DNA of 35,330 nucleotides, taken from assembly GCA_964553405.1 (NCBI GenBank), contig CAZKLS010000018.1, positions 1 through 35,330 of the forward strand. Direction: 5' to 3'. This DNA comes from DATIRA01 sp964553405 (GTDB taxonomy: Bacteria; Pseudomonadota; Gammaproteobacteria; Steroidobacterales; Steroidobacteraceae). The translations under genes and the position numbers were made by a program. Each line of letters begins with the position of its first letter. Positions within the stretch are counted from its first letter, which is position 1. This document shows, piece by piece, positions 1 to 9,240 of this stretch. The notes beneath the pieces were generated by a model that was not told the origin of the DNA, did not search any database, and saw nothing but the letters and a program-made list of their open reading frames with translations.

Positions 1-420
1 TACACGCGCGACTTCGCCTTCGGCGGGCAGCAGCTCACCGAGGAGATCATGCGCAGCTACGGCCTGAGCATGGAAGAGGCCGGCCGGGCCAAGAAGGAAG
101 GCGGACTCCCGGCGAACTACCAGTCCGAGGTGCTCGATCCGTTCATCGACGACATGTGCCAGCAGGTGAGCCGTTCGCTGCAGTTCTACCTGGCCTCGGG
201 CAGCGGCCGCGAGCAGCCGGAGCTGCTGCTGATCTGCGGCGGTTGCGCGAACATCCCGGGCGTCGCCGACGTGATCTCGAGCCGGGTCGGCATCCCCGCC
301 GAGCGCGGTGATCCGCTGGGACAGATGAAGATCTCCTCCCGGGCCCTGGCCCAGGGGGTAAAGAAGGACGCAACCGCCCTGCTGACGGCCTGCGGCCTGG
401 CGCTGAGGAGCTTCGACTGA
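1..420 (+). CDS. pilM: Type IV pilus assembly protein PilM, C-terminal part
   Basis: PilM is an actin-like (FtsA-fold) cytoplasmic ATPase that binds the N-terminal tail of PilN and couples the inner-membrane alignment complex to the pilus motor. The reading frame is open from base 1, so the start lies outside the window and only about 139 C-terminal residues are seen. Visible family features are the glycine-rich segment LLICGGCANIPG, the nucleotide-binding part of the actin fold, and the usual C-terminal ending LLTACGLALRSFD. The identification is supported strongly by what follows: pilN begins one base after the stop, and pilO, pilP and pilQ follow in the canonical order. Truncation is by the window edge and is not a mutation. 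Confidence 0.95.
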   Translation, partial: YTRDFAFGGQQLTEEIMRSYGLSMEEAGRAKKEGGLPANYQSEVLDPFIDDMCQQVSRSLQFYLASGSGREQPELLLICGGCANIPGVADVISSRVGIPAERGDPLGQMKISSRALAQGVKKDATALLTACGLALRSFD

Positions 421-421
421 C

Positions 422-1015
422 ATGCCGAGAATCAACCTTCTGCCGTGGCGCGAGACCGAGCGCAAGCGCAAGCGCCAGGAGTTTTATATGTCGCTCGGCG
501 CCGCGCTCGCGACCGCCGCGCTGGTGACGCTGCTCGGGCGCTGGCAGATGAGCGCCGCGATCGCGCACCAGGAAGAGCGCAACGGCATCCTGAAAGCCGA
601 GATCGCCGAGCTGGACAAGAAGATCGAGGAGATCATCGGCCTCGAGAACCAGAAGCGGCGCCTGCTGGCCCGGATGGAGATCATCGAGACGCTGCAGCGC
701 AGCCGGCCGGAAATCGTCCACATCTTCGACGAGCTGGTCAGGATCATTCCGGAGGGCGTCTACCTGACCTACTTGAAGCAGACCGGAACGCGCTTCGAGA
801 TGCGGGGCGTGGCGCAGTCGAGCACGCGAGTGTCGGCGTTCATGCGCAACATCGACAGTTCGGAATGGCTCGCTGACCCGGCGCTCAGGATCGTCGAGAC
901 CAAGGGCAGCGGCGTCGGACGCGGCGCCGAGTTCACGCTGCTCGCGAGCCAGCGGCCCCAGACCCCGCCCGAGGGAGAGGAAGGGGCAGCCCAGCAGCAG
1001 GTGGCCGCCAAATGA
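422..1015 (+). CDS. pilN: Type IV pilus inner-membrane protein PilN
   Basis: PilN is a bitopic inner-membrane protein. It links cytoplasmic PilM to periplasmic PilO and PilP in the pilus alignment complex. The 197-residue product begins with the diagnostic PilM-binding motif INLLPWRE at residues 4-11. A basic stretch and one membrane helix follow (about residues 23-42), then a periplasmic coiled coil (about 45-85) and a ferredoxin-like domain containing GVYLTYLKQ. Length is typical of the family. It starts one base after pilM, and its TGA overlaps the pilO ATG by four bases, so translational coupling is likely. Confidence 0.96.
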   Translation: MPRINLLPWRETERKRKRQEFYMSLGAALATAALVTLLGRWQMSAAIAHQEERNGILKAEIAELDKKIEEIIGLENQKRRLLARMEIIETLQRSRPEIVHIFDELVRIIPEGVYLTYLKQTGTRFEMRGVAQSSTRVSAFMRNIDSSEWLADPALRIVETKGSGVGRGAEFTLLASQRPQTPPEGEEGAAQQQVAAK

Positions 1016-1650
1016 ACAAGCTCAAGGAACTGCTCGACCAGCTGCGGAACCTCGATCCCAACGACCCGGGTCGCTGGCCCTTCGGCGTGCGGATCAGCGT
1101 GGTCATCCTGCTGTTCGCGCTCGCGGCCTCCTTCGGCTACTACTACTTCGTCTGGAAGTCGCAGCGCCCGATCCTGCTCGAGGCGCGCGCCGCCGAGACC
1201 GAGCTGTGGAATACGCTCGAGGCGAAGGCGAAGAAGGCGGCCAACCTGGAGGCTTACAAGGAACAGCTGGCCGAGATGGAGAAGTCGTTCGGCGCGATGC
1301 TGCGGCAGCTGCCGAACAAGACCGAGGTTCCGAACCTGCTGGTGGATATCTCGCAGGCCGGCCTCGCTGCGGGCCTCGAGGAGAAGCTCTTCCAGCCCCA
1401 GGGCGAGACCCGCAGGGACTTCTACGCCGAACTGCCGATCACGATCCGGCTCACCGGGGCCTACCACGAGATGGGAGCCTTCGCGAGCGCGGTGGCGGCG
1501 CTGCCGCGCATCGTGACGCTGCACGACATCGAGATAAAGCCTGTTGGCGGGGAAGGCGCCGATCTCACGCTGGACGTGACGGCCAAGACCTATCGTTATC
1601 TCGACGAGGACGAGCAGGCCGAGGGCTCGGCAGGGACGCCCCAGGGCTGA
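1012..1650 (+). CDS. pilO: Type IV pilus inner-membrane protein PilO
   Basis: PilO pairs with PilN through its coiled coil and ferredoxin-like fold and spans from the inner membrane into the periplasm. The 212-residue product has a short cytoplasmic N-terminus containing the common DPNDPGRWP-like segment. One membrane helix follows at about residues 28-46, then a coiled coil rich in E, K and A (about 52-90), then the PilO domain with the typical LLVDISQAG and LTGAYHEMGAF segments. The ATG overlaps the pilN stop (ATGA). It is the third gene of the pilM-Q operon. Confidence 0.96.
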   Translation: MNKLKELLDQLRNLDPNDPGRWPFGVRISVVILLFALAASFGYYYFVWKSQRPILLEARAAETELWNTLEAKAKKAANLEAYKEQLAEMEKSFGAMLRQLPNKTEVPNLLVDISQAGLAAGLEEKLFQPQGETRRDFYAELPITIRLTGAYHEMGAFASAVAALPRIVTLHDIEIKPVGGEGADLTLDVTAKTYRYLDEDEQAEGSAGTPQG

Positions 1651-1665
1651 CGCGGAGACGACGAG

Positions 1666-2175
1666 ATGAGCAAGACACGACGCATCGCACTCGTAGCCGC
1701 GGTTCTCACGGGCCTCGCGGGCTGCTCGAACGACATCGACGAGATGCGTGCACGGATCGACGAGATCAAGAGCCGCCCCGGCGGACGAATCGAGCCGCTG
1801 CCCGAAGTGAAGCCATACGAGACCTTCACCTACGCCGCAGCCGACCTGCGCTCGCCGTACCAGCCGGGTCTGCCGGCCGAGACGAGTTCCTCGACCGCGA
1901 TCCGGCCCGACGTCAGCCGTCCGCGCGAGTTCCTCGAGCAGTTCTCGCTCGACACGCTGGCCATGGTCGGCACGTTGAGGCTGAAGGGGCGCACCTATGG
2001 CCTGGTGCAGACCCGTGACGGCCTGGTGCACCGTGTGCTGCCAGGCAACCACCTGGGCCAGAACGACGGCCGGATCACGGCCATCGCAGAAAACGAGATC
2101 TCGCTGGTCGAGATCATCCCGGACGGAATGGGCGGCTTCATAGAGCGGCCCGCCGCGCTCGCGCTGAGCGACTGA
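1666..2175 (+). CDS. pilP: Type IV pilus lipoprotein PilP
   Basis: PilP is a lipoprotein that connects the PilN/PilO complex to the periplasmic N-domains of the secretin PilQ. The 169-residue product carries a lipoprotein signal peptide with lipobox LAGC, so the mature protein would start at the cysteine at about residue 19. A proline-rich flexible linker follows, then the small C-terminal beta-sandwich domain that docks on PilQ (visible segments LAMVGTLRLKG and GNHLGQNDGRI). It lies 15 bp after pilO and 19 bp before pilQ. Confidence 0.95.
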   Translation: MSKTRRIALVAAVLTGLAGCSNDIDEMRARIDEIKSRPGGRIEPLPEVKPYETFTYAAADLRSPYQPGLPAETSSSTAIRPDVSRPREFLEQFSLDTLAMVGTLRLKGRTYGLVQTRDGLVHRVLPGNHLGQNDGRITAIAENEISLVEIIPDGMGGFIERPAALALSD

Positions 2176-2194
2176 TCTGCAAGGAGACCCGAGC

Positions 2195-4381
2195 ATGACC
2201 GCTTCGTTGCAAACGAACCACCGCCGCGAAGGCAAGCGCCGGGGCATCCCGCGCATGCCGGCGTTGCTGACCGCGCTGTGCGGCACCGCAGCGCTCCTCG
2301 CGCAGACGGCGTTCGCGCAGTCCACGCGCCTCGAGGGCGTCGAGGTGGAGCCTCAGCCGGGTGAGCGGGTCCAGGTCCGCCTGGTGCTCGACGGCCCCGC
2401 GCCGCAGCCCGTGACGTTCACGATCGACAATCCGGCCAGGCTGGCCGTCGATCTGCCCGACACGGCGATCGCGCTCGACTCGCGGCGCATCGACGTCAAG
2501 AGCGGCGGTGTCGACACGATCGTCGCGGCGGAGGCTTCGGGCCGGACCCGGCTCGTGTTCGGCCTCGACCAGATGATGCCCTACGAGACCCGCGTCTCGG
2601 GGAATACGATTCTCGTGACGCTGGGCCGTGGCCAGGCGGCGCCGGCGGCGCCGGCCTCCGCGGCGGCAGTGACCGGTGCCTCTGTGGCGGCCGCAACCAG
2701 CGCGGCCTCGATCCAGAAGGTGGATTTCCGCCGCGGCGCGGACGGCGCGGGCCGGGTCATCGTCAACCTGAGCGACTCGAACGTGCAGGCCAGCCTGCGC
2801 CAGGAGGGCGGCCGGATCGTCGTGGATTTCCCGCGCACCGCCGTGCCCGACCAGTACGCGCAGCGCTACGACGTCGTGGATTTCGCCACGCCGGTCAACT
2901 CCTTCGACGTGACCCGGACGCCGGTCGGCGCCCGCATCGTCGTCGCGGCCGGCGGCGACTACGAGCAGCTCGCCTACCAGAGCGACCGTGAATACGTGCT
3001 GGAGCTGCGCCCCCGGCCGAAGGCCGCGGTCGTCGATCCCTCGAAGAAGGAATACAAGGGCGAGCGCCTGACGCTCAACTTCCAGGACATCGAGACCCGC
3101 GCGGTGCTGCAGCTGCTCGCCGAGACGAGCGGCCAGAACATCGTCGTCAGCGACACGGTGCAGGGCAACGTGACGCTGCGCCTGCAGAACGTCCCCTGGG
3201 ACCAGGCGCTCGACATCGTGATGCGCACCAAGGGTCTCGACAAGCGGCAGGAGGGCAACGTGATCTACGTCGCACCGGCCGAGGAACTCGCGGCGCGCGA
3301 GCAGCAGATGCTCGAGTCGCAGAAGGCGCTCACCGAGCTCGCGCCGGTGCGCACCGAGTACCTGCAGGTCAACTACGCCAAGGCCTCGGACCTGGCCGCG
3401 CTGATCCGTTCGCAGGGCAAGACCTCGCTGCTGTCCGAGCGCGGCAGCGTCGCGATCGACGAGCGCACCAACACGCTGCTGCTGCAGGACACGGCCGACC
3501 GGCTCGCGGACATCCGCAAGCTGGTCTCGACGCTGGACATCCCGGTCAAGCAGGTGCTGATCGAGGCGCGGATCGTGATCGTCAGCGACGACTTCTCGCG
3601 CGACCTCGGCGTGCGCTTCGGCGGAGCCGTGGTCGGGAACTACGGCAGCAGCGACGGCCTGATGTACATGGGCTCCTCGGGGCTCAACTCGGCCGACGGT
3701 GACCGCGGCCCGATCATTTCCCCGAACGGCCCGGGCGGCGTCGGTATCGACGGCAACAGGGTCGCGACGCTGCCGGTGCCCGATCGCTACCTCGTGAACC
3801 TGCCGATCGCGAACCCGGCGCTCAAGTTCGCGATGACGCTGCTCGACTCGGACTACGTCGTGGACCTGGAGATCACCGCGGCGCAGAACGAGGGCAAGGG
3901 CGAGGTGATCTCGGCCCCGCGCGTGATCACCGCGAACGGCAAGGAGGCCATCATCGAGCAGGGCACCGAGATCCCGTACCAGGAATCGGCCTCGAGCGGC
4001 GCGACCACCACGCAGTTCAAGAAGGCCGTGCTCTCGCTCAAGGTGACGCCGCAGGTCACGCCGGACGACCGGATCATCCTCGACCTCACGGTCAGCAAGG
4101 ACAGCGTCGGCCAGGTTCTGCCGAGCGCCACTGGCGGCTTCGTGCCCAGCATCGACACCCGCGAGATCACCACCCAGGTGCTGGTCAACGACGGTCAGAC
4201 CGTGGTCCTCGGCGGCATCCTCGAGACCGAGCGCCGCGAAACGGTCAGCAAGGTCCCGTTCCTGGGCGACATCCCGGTGATGGGCGCGATGTTCCGCAGC
4301 AAGCAGAAGCAGGACAACAAGGACGAGCTGCTGATCTTCGTGACGCCGAAGATCCTGCGCGAGGGCGCGGAGATCTACTGA
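2195..4381 (+). CDS. pilQ: Type IV pilus secretin PilQ
   Basis: PilQ forms the outer-membrane channel through which the type IV pilus passes. The 728-residue product has an extended signal peptide (basic n-region to about residue 20, hydrophobic core 21-40, likely cleavage AFA|QS). Two beta-rich AMIN domains follow (about 45-145 and 172-272); these bind peptidoglycan in the family. Next come a secretin/TonB N-terminal domain (about 290-345), a secretin N1-type domain (about 375-450) and the secretin barrel (about 480-725), with the family end motif VPFLGDIPVMG near the C-terminus. The ATG has a good AAGGAG ribosome site 8 bp upstream, which supports this start over the internal methionine at residue 21. 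An Ala-rich linker (about 148-170) separates the AMIN domains. Confidence 0.97.
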   Translation: MTASLQTNHRREGKRRGIPRMPALLTALCGTAALLAQTAFAQSTRLEGVEVEPQPGERVQVRLVLDGPAPQPVTFTIDNPARLAVDLPDTAIALDSRRIDVKSGGVDTIVAAEASGRTRLVFGLDQMMPYETRVSGNTILVTLGRGQAAPAAPASAAAVTGASVAAATSAASIQKVDFRRGADGAGRVIVNLSDSNVQASLRQEGGRIVVDFPRTAVPDQYAQRYDVVDFATPVNSFDVTRTPVGARIVVAAGGDYEQLAYQSDREYVLELRPRPKAAVVDPSKKEYKGERLTLNFQDIETRAVLQLLAETSGQNIVVSDTVQGNVTLRLQNVPWDQALDIVMRTKGLDKRQEGNVIYVAPAEELAAREQQMLESQKALTELAPVRTEYLQVNYAKASDLAALIRSQGKTSLLSERGSVAIDERTNTLLLQDTADRLADIRKLVSTLDIPVKQVLIEARIVIVSDDFSRDLGVRFGGAVVGNYGSSDGLMYMGSSGLNSADGDRGPIISPNGPGGVGIDGNRVATLPVPDRYLVNLPIANPALKFAMTLLDSDYVVDLEITAAQNEGKGEVISAPRVITANGKEAIIEQGTEIPYQESASSGATTTQFKKAVLSLKVTPQVTPDDRIILDLTVSKDSVGQVLPSATGGFVPSIDTREITTQVLVNDGQTVVLGGILETERRETVSKVPFLGDIPVMGAMFRSKQKQDNKDELLIFVTPKILREGAEIY

Positions 4382-4407
4382 CGTACCGGTCCGCTGATGG
4401 GAGAATG

Positions 4408-4442
4408 AGCGGCCGCAGGGACCCTGCGGCCGCTTTTCTTTT
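4408..4442 (+). terminator. Intrinsic terminator after pilQ
   Basis: A perfect 13-bp inverted repeat (4408-4420 with 4422-4434) has a one-base centre, so the real loop is three bases or more. It is followed directly by TTTCTTTT. It lies 27 bp after the pilQ stop and ends just before the aroK start, so it should end pil operon transcription. aroK then needs its own promoter or readthrough. Confidence 0.93.
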
Positions 4443-4445
4443 CAC

Positions 4446-4973
4446 ATGCCGGAACGCATCAACCTGTTTCTGGTCGGCCCGATGGGCTCGGGCAAGACCG
4501 CCGTGGGCCGGCAGCTCGCGCGTCGGCTCGGGCTCGAGTTCCTGGACGCGGACGCTGAGATCGAGCGCCGCACCGGCGTCGACATCCCGTACATCTTCGA
4601 GAAGGAGGGCGAGGCCGGCTTCCGGCAGCGCGAGCGCGAGATCATCGACGAGCTGAGCGCGCGGTCGGGAACCGTGCTCGCGACCGGCGGTGGAGCCGTG
4701 CAGGATGCCGCGACCCGCGAACGACTCCGCGTGCGGGGGCGTGTCGTGTATCTTCGGGCTTCCGTGGAGCAGCAGCTCGCGCGCACCCGGCACAGCGATC
4801 ACCGTCCGCTGTTGCGCGGCGCGGACCCGCGCGGCACGCTGGAGCGGTTGATGACGGCCCGCGGGCCGCTGTACGAAGAGATCGCCTGGCTGACCGTGGA
4901 CACCGACGGACGCCGGGTCCGGTCGGTGGTCGAGGAAATCGCCCGGCGCCTGGCCGCCGTGCAGGACGACTGA
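4446..4973 (+). CDS. aroK: Shikimate kinase
   Basis: Shikimate kinase phosphorylates shikimate with ATP to shikimate 3-phosphate in the chorismate pathway. The 175-residue product is of normal length. It has the Walker A loop GPMGSGKT at residues 11-18, the DAD shikimate/Mg-binding motif near 34-36, the substrate-binding glycine loop TGGGAV, and the lid arginine region RHSDHRPLL. The pilQ-aroK-aroB order is conserved in gammaproteobacteria. The ATG at 4446 falls immediately after the terminator tract, so the transcript leader must begin inside or upstream of the hairpin. Confidence 0.96.
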   Translation: MPERINLFLVGPMGSGKTAVGRQLARRLGLEFLDADAEIERRTGVDIPYIFEKEGEAGFRQREREIIDELSARSGTVLATGGGAVQDAATRERLRVRGRVVYLRASVEQQLARTRHSDHRPLLRGADPRGTLERLMTARGPLYEEIAWLTVDTDGRRVRSVVEEIARRLAAVQDD

Positions 4974-6055
4974 TGGAGAAGCTGAACATCGAGCTCGGTG
5001 AGCGCAGCTATCCGATATTCATCGGTGAACGCCTGCTGGACGATCCGGACCTGCTGGCCGAAGCCATGACCGCGCGGGACCTGCTGGTCGTTTCGAACGA
5101 GACGGTCGCGCCGCTGTACCTCGGGCGCATGTTGGCCGCGCTGCCCGGCAAGCGGGTGCACGACTTCCTGCTGCCCGACGGCGAGCGGTTCAAGACGCTC
5201 GAATGGACCGGCCGGATATTCGACGCGCTGGTCGAGGCCCGCATGAACCGGGACGCCTGCGTCGTGGCGCTGGGCGGGGGCGTCGTCGGCGACATGGCCG
5301 GCTTCGCAGCGGCCTGCTACCAGCGCGGAATCGACTTCGTGCAGGTCCCGACGACGCTGCTGGCGCAGGTGGATTCCTCGGTCGGCGGCAAGACCGGGGT
5401 CAACCACCCGGGCGGCAAGAACCTGATCGGCGCATTCCATCAGCCGCGGGCGGTGATCTCCGACACGAACAGCCTCGCGACGCTGCCGCCGCGGGAATTC
5501 CGGGCCGGGCTCGCCGAGGTGATCAAGTACGGTCTCGTGGCCGACGCGTCTTTTCTCGCCTGGATCGAGTCCCGCCTGGACGACCTGCTCGCGCTCGAGA
5601 GCGACGTGCTGGCGACGGCGATCCGCCGCTGCTGCGAGATCAAGGCCGGGATCGTCTCGGCCGACGAGCGCGAGCACGGGCGTCGCGCGCTGCTCAACCT
5701 CGGGCACACCTTCGGTCATGCCATCGAAACCGCCGCCGGCTACGGCGAATGGCTGCACGGCGAGGCGGTCGGCGTCGGCATGCTGCTCGCCGCGAGCCTC
5801 TCCGAGCGACTGGGCTGGCTCGGACGGGCCGAGGTTGCACGCCTCGGCGAGCTGCTGCACCGTGCGGGTCTGCCGGTCAGGGCGCCGGCGATCGGCGCCG
5901 ACCGGGCCCTTCAGCTGATGTCGATGGACAAGAAAGTGCTGCAGGGACGCATCCGGCTGGTCCTGCTGCGCGGACTCGGCCAGGGCGTCGTCACCGCGGA
6001 GTACCCGGCCGAGGCACTCGCTGCGACGCTGCAGCAGTTCGAGGCCGCGGCATGA
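4973..6055 (+). CDS. aroB: 3-Dehydroquinate synthase
   Basis: AroB converts DAHP to 3-dehydroquinate, the second step of the shikimate pathway, using NAD and a divalent metal. The 360-residue product has the NAD-binding segment GGGVVGDMAGF, the substrate-binding segment DSSVGGKTGVN and the metal-binding motif HTFGHAIE, all intact. The start overlaps the aroK stop by one base (TGATG), which indicates translational coupling. No damX-like gene follows, unlike in enterobacteria; dgt comes next. Confidence 0.97.
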   Translation: MEKLNIELGERSYPIFIGERLLDDPDLLAEAMTARDLLVVSNETVAPLYLGRMLAALPGKRVHDFLLPDGERFKTLEWTGRIFDALVEARMNRDACVVALGGGVVGDMAGFAAACYQRGIDFVQVPTTLLAQVDSSVGGKTGVNHPGGKNLIGAFHQPRAVISDTNSLATLPPREFRAGLAEVIKYGLVADASFLAWIESRLDDLLALESDVLATAIRRCCEIKAGIVSADEREHGRRALLNLGHTFGHAIETAAGYGEWLHGEAVGVGMLLAASLSERLGWLGRAEVARLGELLHRAGLPVRAPAIGADRALQLMSMDKKVLQGRIRLVLLRGLGQGVVTAEYPAEALAATLQQFEAAA

Positions 6056-7215
6056 GCGCGCCGGCGGAGGGTCTCGCGCCCTATGCGCAGCTCGAGGCAG
6101 GCTCACGGGGACGGCGGTTCCCGGAGCCGCCGCCGCGCCATCGAACCGAGTACCAGCGTGACCGCGATCGCATCGTGCATTCGACGGCCTTTCGCCGCCT
6201 GGTCTACAAGACCCAGGTCTTCGTCAACCACGAGGGGGACCTGTATCGGACCCGGCTCACCCATTCGCTCGAGGTGGCGCAGATCGCCCGCAGCGTCGCC
6301 CGCGCGCTGCGGCTGAACGAGGCGCTCGCGGAGGCCATCTGCCTCGCGCACGACCTCGGACACACGCCGTTCGGGCATGCGGGGCAGGACGCGCTGAACG
6401 AATGCATGCGGGAGTTCGGTGGCTTCGAGCACAACCTGCAGTCGCTGCGCGTCGTGGACGAGCTCGAGGAGCGCTACGCCGAGTTCCCGGGCCTGAACCT
6501 GACTTTCGAGACCCGCGAGGGGATCCTGAAGCACTGCTCGGCCGCGAACGCCCGTCAGCTCGGCGAACTCGGCGAGCGGTTCCTCGAGCGTCGCCAGCCT
6601 GCGCTCGAGGCGCAGCTCGCGAACCTCGCCGACGAGATCGCCTACAACACCCACGACGTCGACGACGGCCTGCGTGCCGGGCTCATCAGCATCGACGACC
6701 TGCGCGGGATCGAAATCTTCCGCCGGCAACTCGACCTCGTCAGCGCCGAGTACCCGGGCATCAGCGGCAGGCGGCTGGTGCACGAGGTCGTGCGACGCAT
6801 GATCGGCTTCGTCGTGAACGACCTGATCGACTCCTCGAGCCAGGCCATCACCGAGGCGGGTCCGACCAGCGTGGAGGACGTTCGCGCCCGCTCGTCGCCG
6901 CTGCTCAGGTTCAGCGAGGCCGTGCTCGCCGAGCACCTCGAACTCAAGCGCTACCTGAGGCAGCAGCTCTACCGTCACTATCGCGTCCTGCGCATGACCA
7001 ACAAGGCGCGCCGCGTGATTCACCAGCTCTTCGACGCGTTGATCGCGGACGTGGCGCTGATGCCCACCGAGCACCAGGACGTGGCGAAGCGGATGGAGGC
7101 CGAGTCCGGACTGCCGGGACGGGCACGGGCCGTGGCCGATTACATCGCCGGCATGACCGACCGCTTTGCGATCCTCGAGCACCGGCGGCTGTTCGAGCCG
7201 GCGGAAAGAACGTGA
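6052..7215 (+). CDS. dgt: dGTP triphosphohydrolase-like HD-domain protein
   Basis: This is a member of the deoxyguanosinetriphosphate triphosphohydrolase-like family, HD-domain enzymes that release triphosphate from dNTPs and influence dNTP pools. The 387-residue product shows the metal-binding HD set: H71 (in RLTHSLEV), H100-D101 (in AHDLGHTPFGH) and D194 (in LADEIAYNTHD). Its length and motifs fit the shorter type 2 subfamily, not the ~500-residue E. coli Dgt, so substrate preference is uncertain. The frame is open far upstream through aroB, but the ATG at 6052 overlaps the aroB stop (ATGA) and matches the family N-terminus. Confidence 0.93.
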   Translation: MSAPAEGLAPYAQLEAGSRGRRFPEPPPRHRTEYQRDRDRIVHSTAFRRLVYKTQVFVNHEGDLYRTRLTHSLEVAQIARSVARALRLNEALAEAICLAHDLGHTPFGHAGQDALNECMREFGGFEHNLQSLRVVDELEERYAEFPGLNLTFETREGILKHCSAANARQLGELGERFLERRQPALEAQLANLADEIAYNTHDVDDGLRAGLISIDDLRGIEIFRRQLDLVSAEYPGISGRRLVHEVVRRMIGFVVNDLIDSSSQAITEAGPTSVEDVRARSSPLLRFSEAVLAEHLELKRYLRQQLYRHYRVLRMTNKARRVIHQLFDALIADVALMPTEHQDVAKRMEAESGLPGRARAVADYIAGMTDRFAILEHRRLFEPAERT

Positions 7216-7220
7216 GGAAA

Positions 7221-7400
7221 GGGGATAGGGGATAGGGGTTAGGGGATAGTAGGCAGCGGATAGCGGATAGCGGATAGGGACTAGCGGATAGTGTCGGAAG
7301 TGCCCTGATCTCCCGATCGCACTTCCGGCCTACCCGCTACCCGCTAGTCACTAGTCACTATCTCCTAACCCCTAACCCCTATCCCCTATCCCCTATCCCC
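7221..7400. repeat. Heptamer inverted-array element with central stem-loop
   Basis: This non-coding element between dgt and pyrF is built entirely of 7-bp units. The left arm (7221-7290) is ten phased heptamers: GGGGATA x2, GGGGTTA, GGGGATA, GTAGGCA, GCGGATA x3, GGGACTA, GCGGATA. A stem of 9 bp (7295-7303 with 7319-7327) and a 15-nt loop lie in the middle. The right arm (7331-7400) is ten heptamers in inverted orientation: TACCCGC x2, TAGTCAC x2, TATCTCC, TAACCCC x2, TATCCCC x3. The arms pair best at their outer ends and drift near the centre while keeping the 7-bp phase. The outer units can form G-quadruplexes on opposite strands. It may also act as a bidirectional structure terminating dgt. 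Confidence 0.9.
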
Positions 7401-7449
7401 GGTCGGTTATCATTCCCCACCTGTCGCACCGCTTTCCAAGAGCCTCTGC

Positions 7450-8174
7450 ATGAGCATCGCCCCGAAACCCATCCCGCCGCGCGAACGGCTGATCTTCGCC
7501 ATGGACGTCGCGGGGCCCGACCAGGCACGCCGCCTCGCCGAACAGCTCGGTGACTCGGTGGTCTTCTACAAGCTCGGCCTCGAGCTGTTCATGGCGGGGG
7601 GCTACTTCGAGCTCGTCGACTGGATGGTCGCCCGGGGCAGGAAGGTGTTCGTGGACCTCAAGTTCTTCGACGTTCCTGCGACCGTCGGCGCGGCCGTGCG
7701 CCAGCTCCGCGACCGGGGCGTCGCCTTCGCGACCGTGCACGGCAACCAGGCCATCATGGAAGCGGCGGCCGCGGCGAAAGGCGACGTCAAGATCCTGGCC
7801 GTCACGGTGCTCACCAGCCTGGACCGCGGCGACCTGGACGATCTCGGCTTCGCGTGCGACGTCGAGCAGCTGGTGCTGTCGCGCGCGCGCCGTGCCTTGG
7901 AGGCCGGATGCGACGGGGTGATTTCCTCGGGGCTCGAGGTGCCGATGCTCAGGCAGCACGTCGACGGGCGCCTGGTCGTGGTCACGCCGGGGATCAGGCC
8001 GGTGGAGAACAAGCCGGTCGACGACCAGAAACGCACCGTGGACGTCGCCCAGGCCTTCGCGAACGGCGCCGACCACATCGTCGTCGGCCGGCCGATCCGC
8101 GACGCGGCCGATCCGCGCGCCGCGGCAGAAGCGGTGCAGGCCACGATCGCCGGCATCTTCCCGCAGGCCGGCTG

Positions 8175-8175
<1 letters not shown>
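7450..8175 (+). CDS. pyrF: Orotidine 5'-phosphate decarboxylase
   Basis: PyrF decarboxylates OMP to UMP, the last step of de novo pyrimidine synthesis. The 241-residue TIM-barrel product has the catalytic Lys/Asp motif DLKFFDVPATV, the beta-1 segment IFAMDVAG, and the phosphate-binding end ITPGIRP-like (here VTPGIRP) plus VVGRPI. The start ATG at 7450 gives the normal family N-terminus. A TATCAT hexamer at 7408-7413, just after the heptamer element, resembles a -10 box but I see no convincing -35. Confidence 0.96.
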
Positions 8176-9236
<1,061 letters not shown>

Positions 9237-9240
9237 CCAG

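Noticed and set aside
769..2325. Long minus-strand open frame opposite pilN-pilQ
   Set aside because: It is antisense to well-matched pil genes. Its translation is Arg/His/Leu-rich without any recognisable motif, as expected from GC-rich codon bias.
5203..6051. In-frame upstream extension of dgt through aroB
   Set aside because: The extension has no homology-like content and overlaps aroB. The ATG at 6052, overlapping the aroB stop, gives the family N-terminus.
7221..7400. CRISPR array
   Set aside because: The units are 7 bp, abutting without spacers, and inverted around a stem-loop; no cas genes are nearby.
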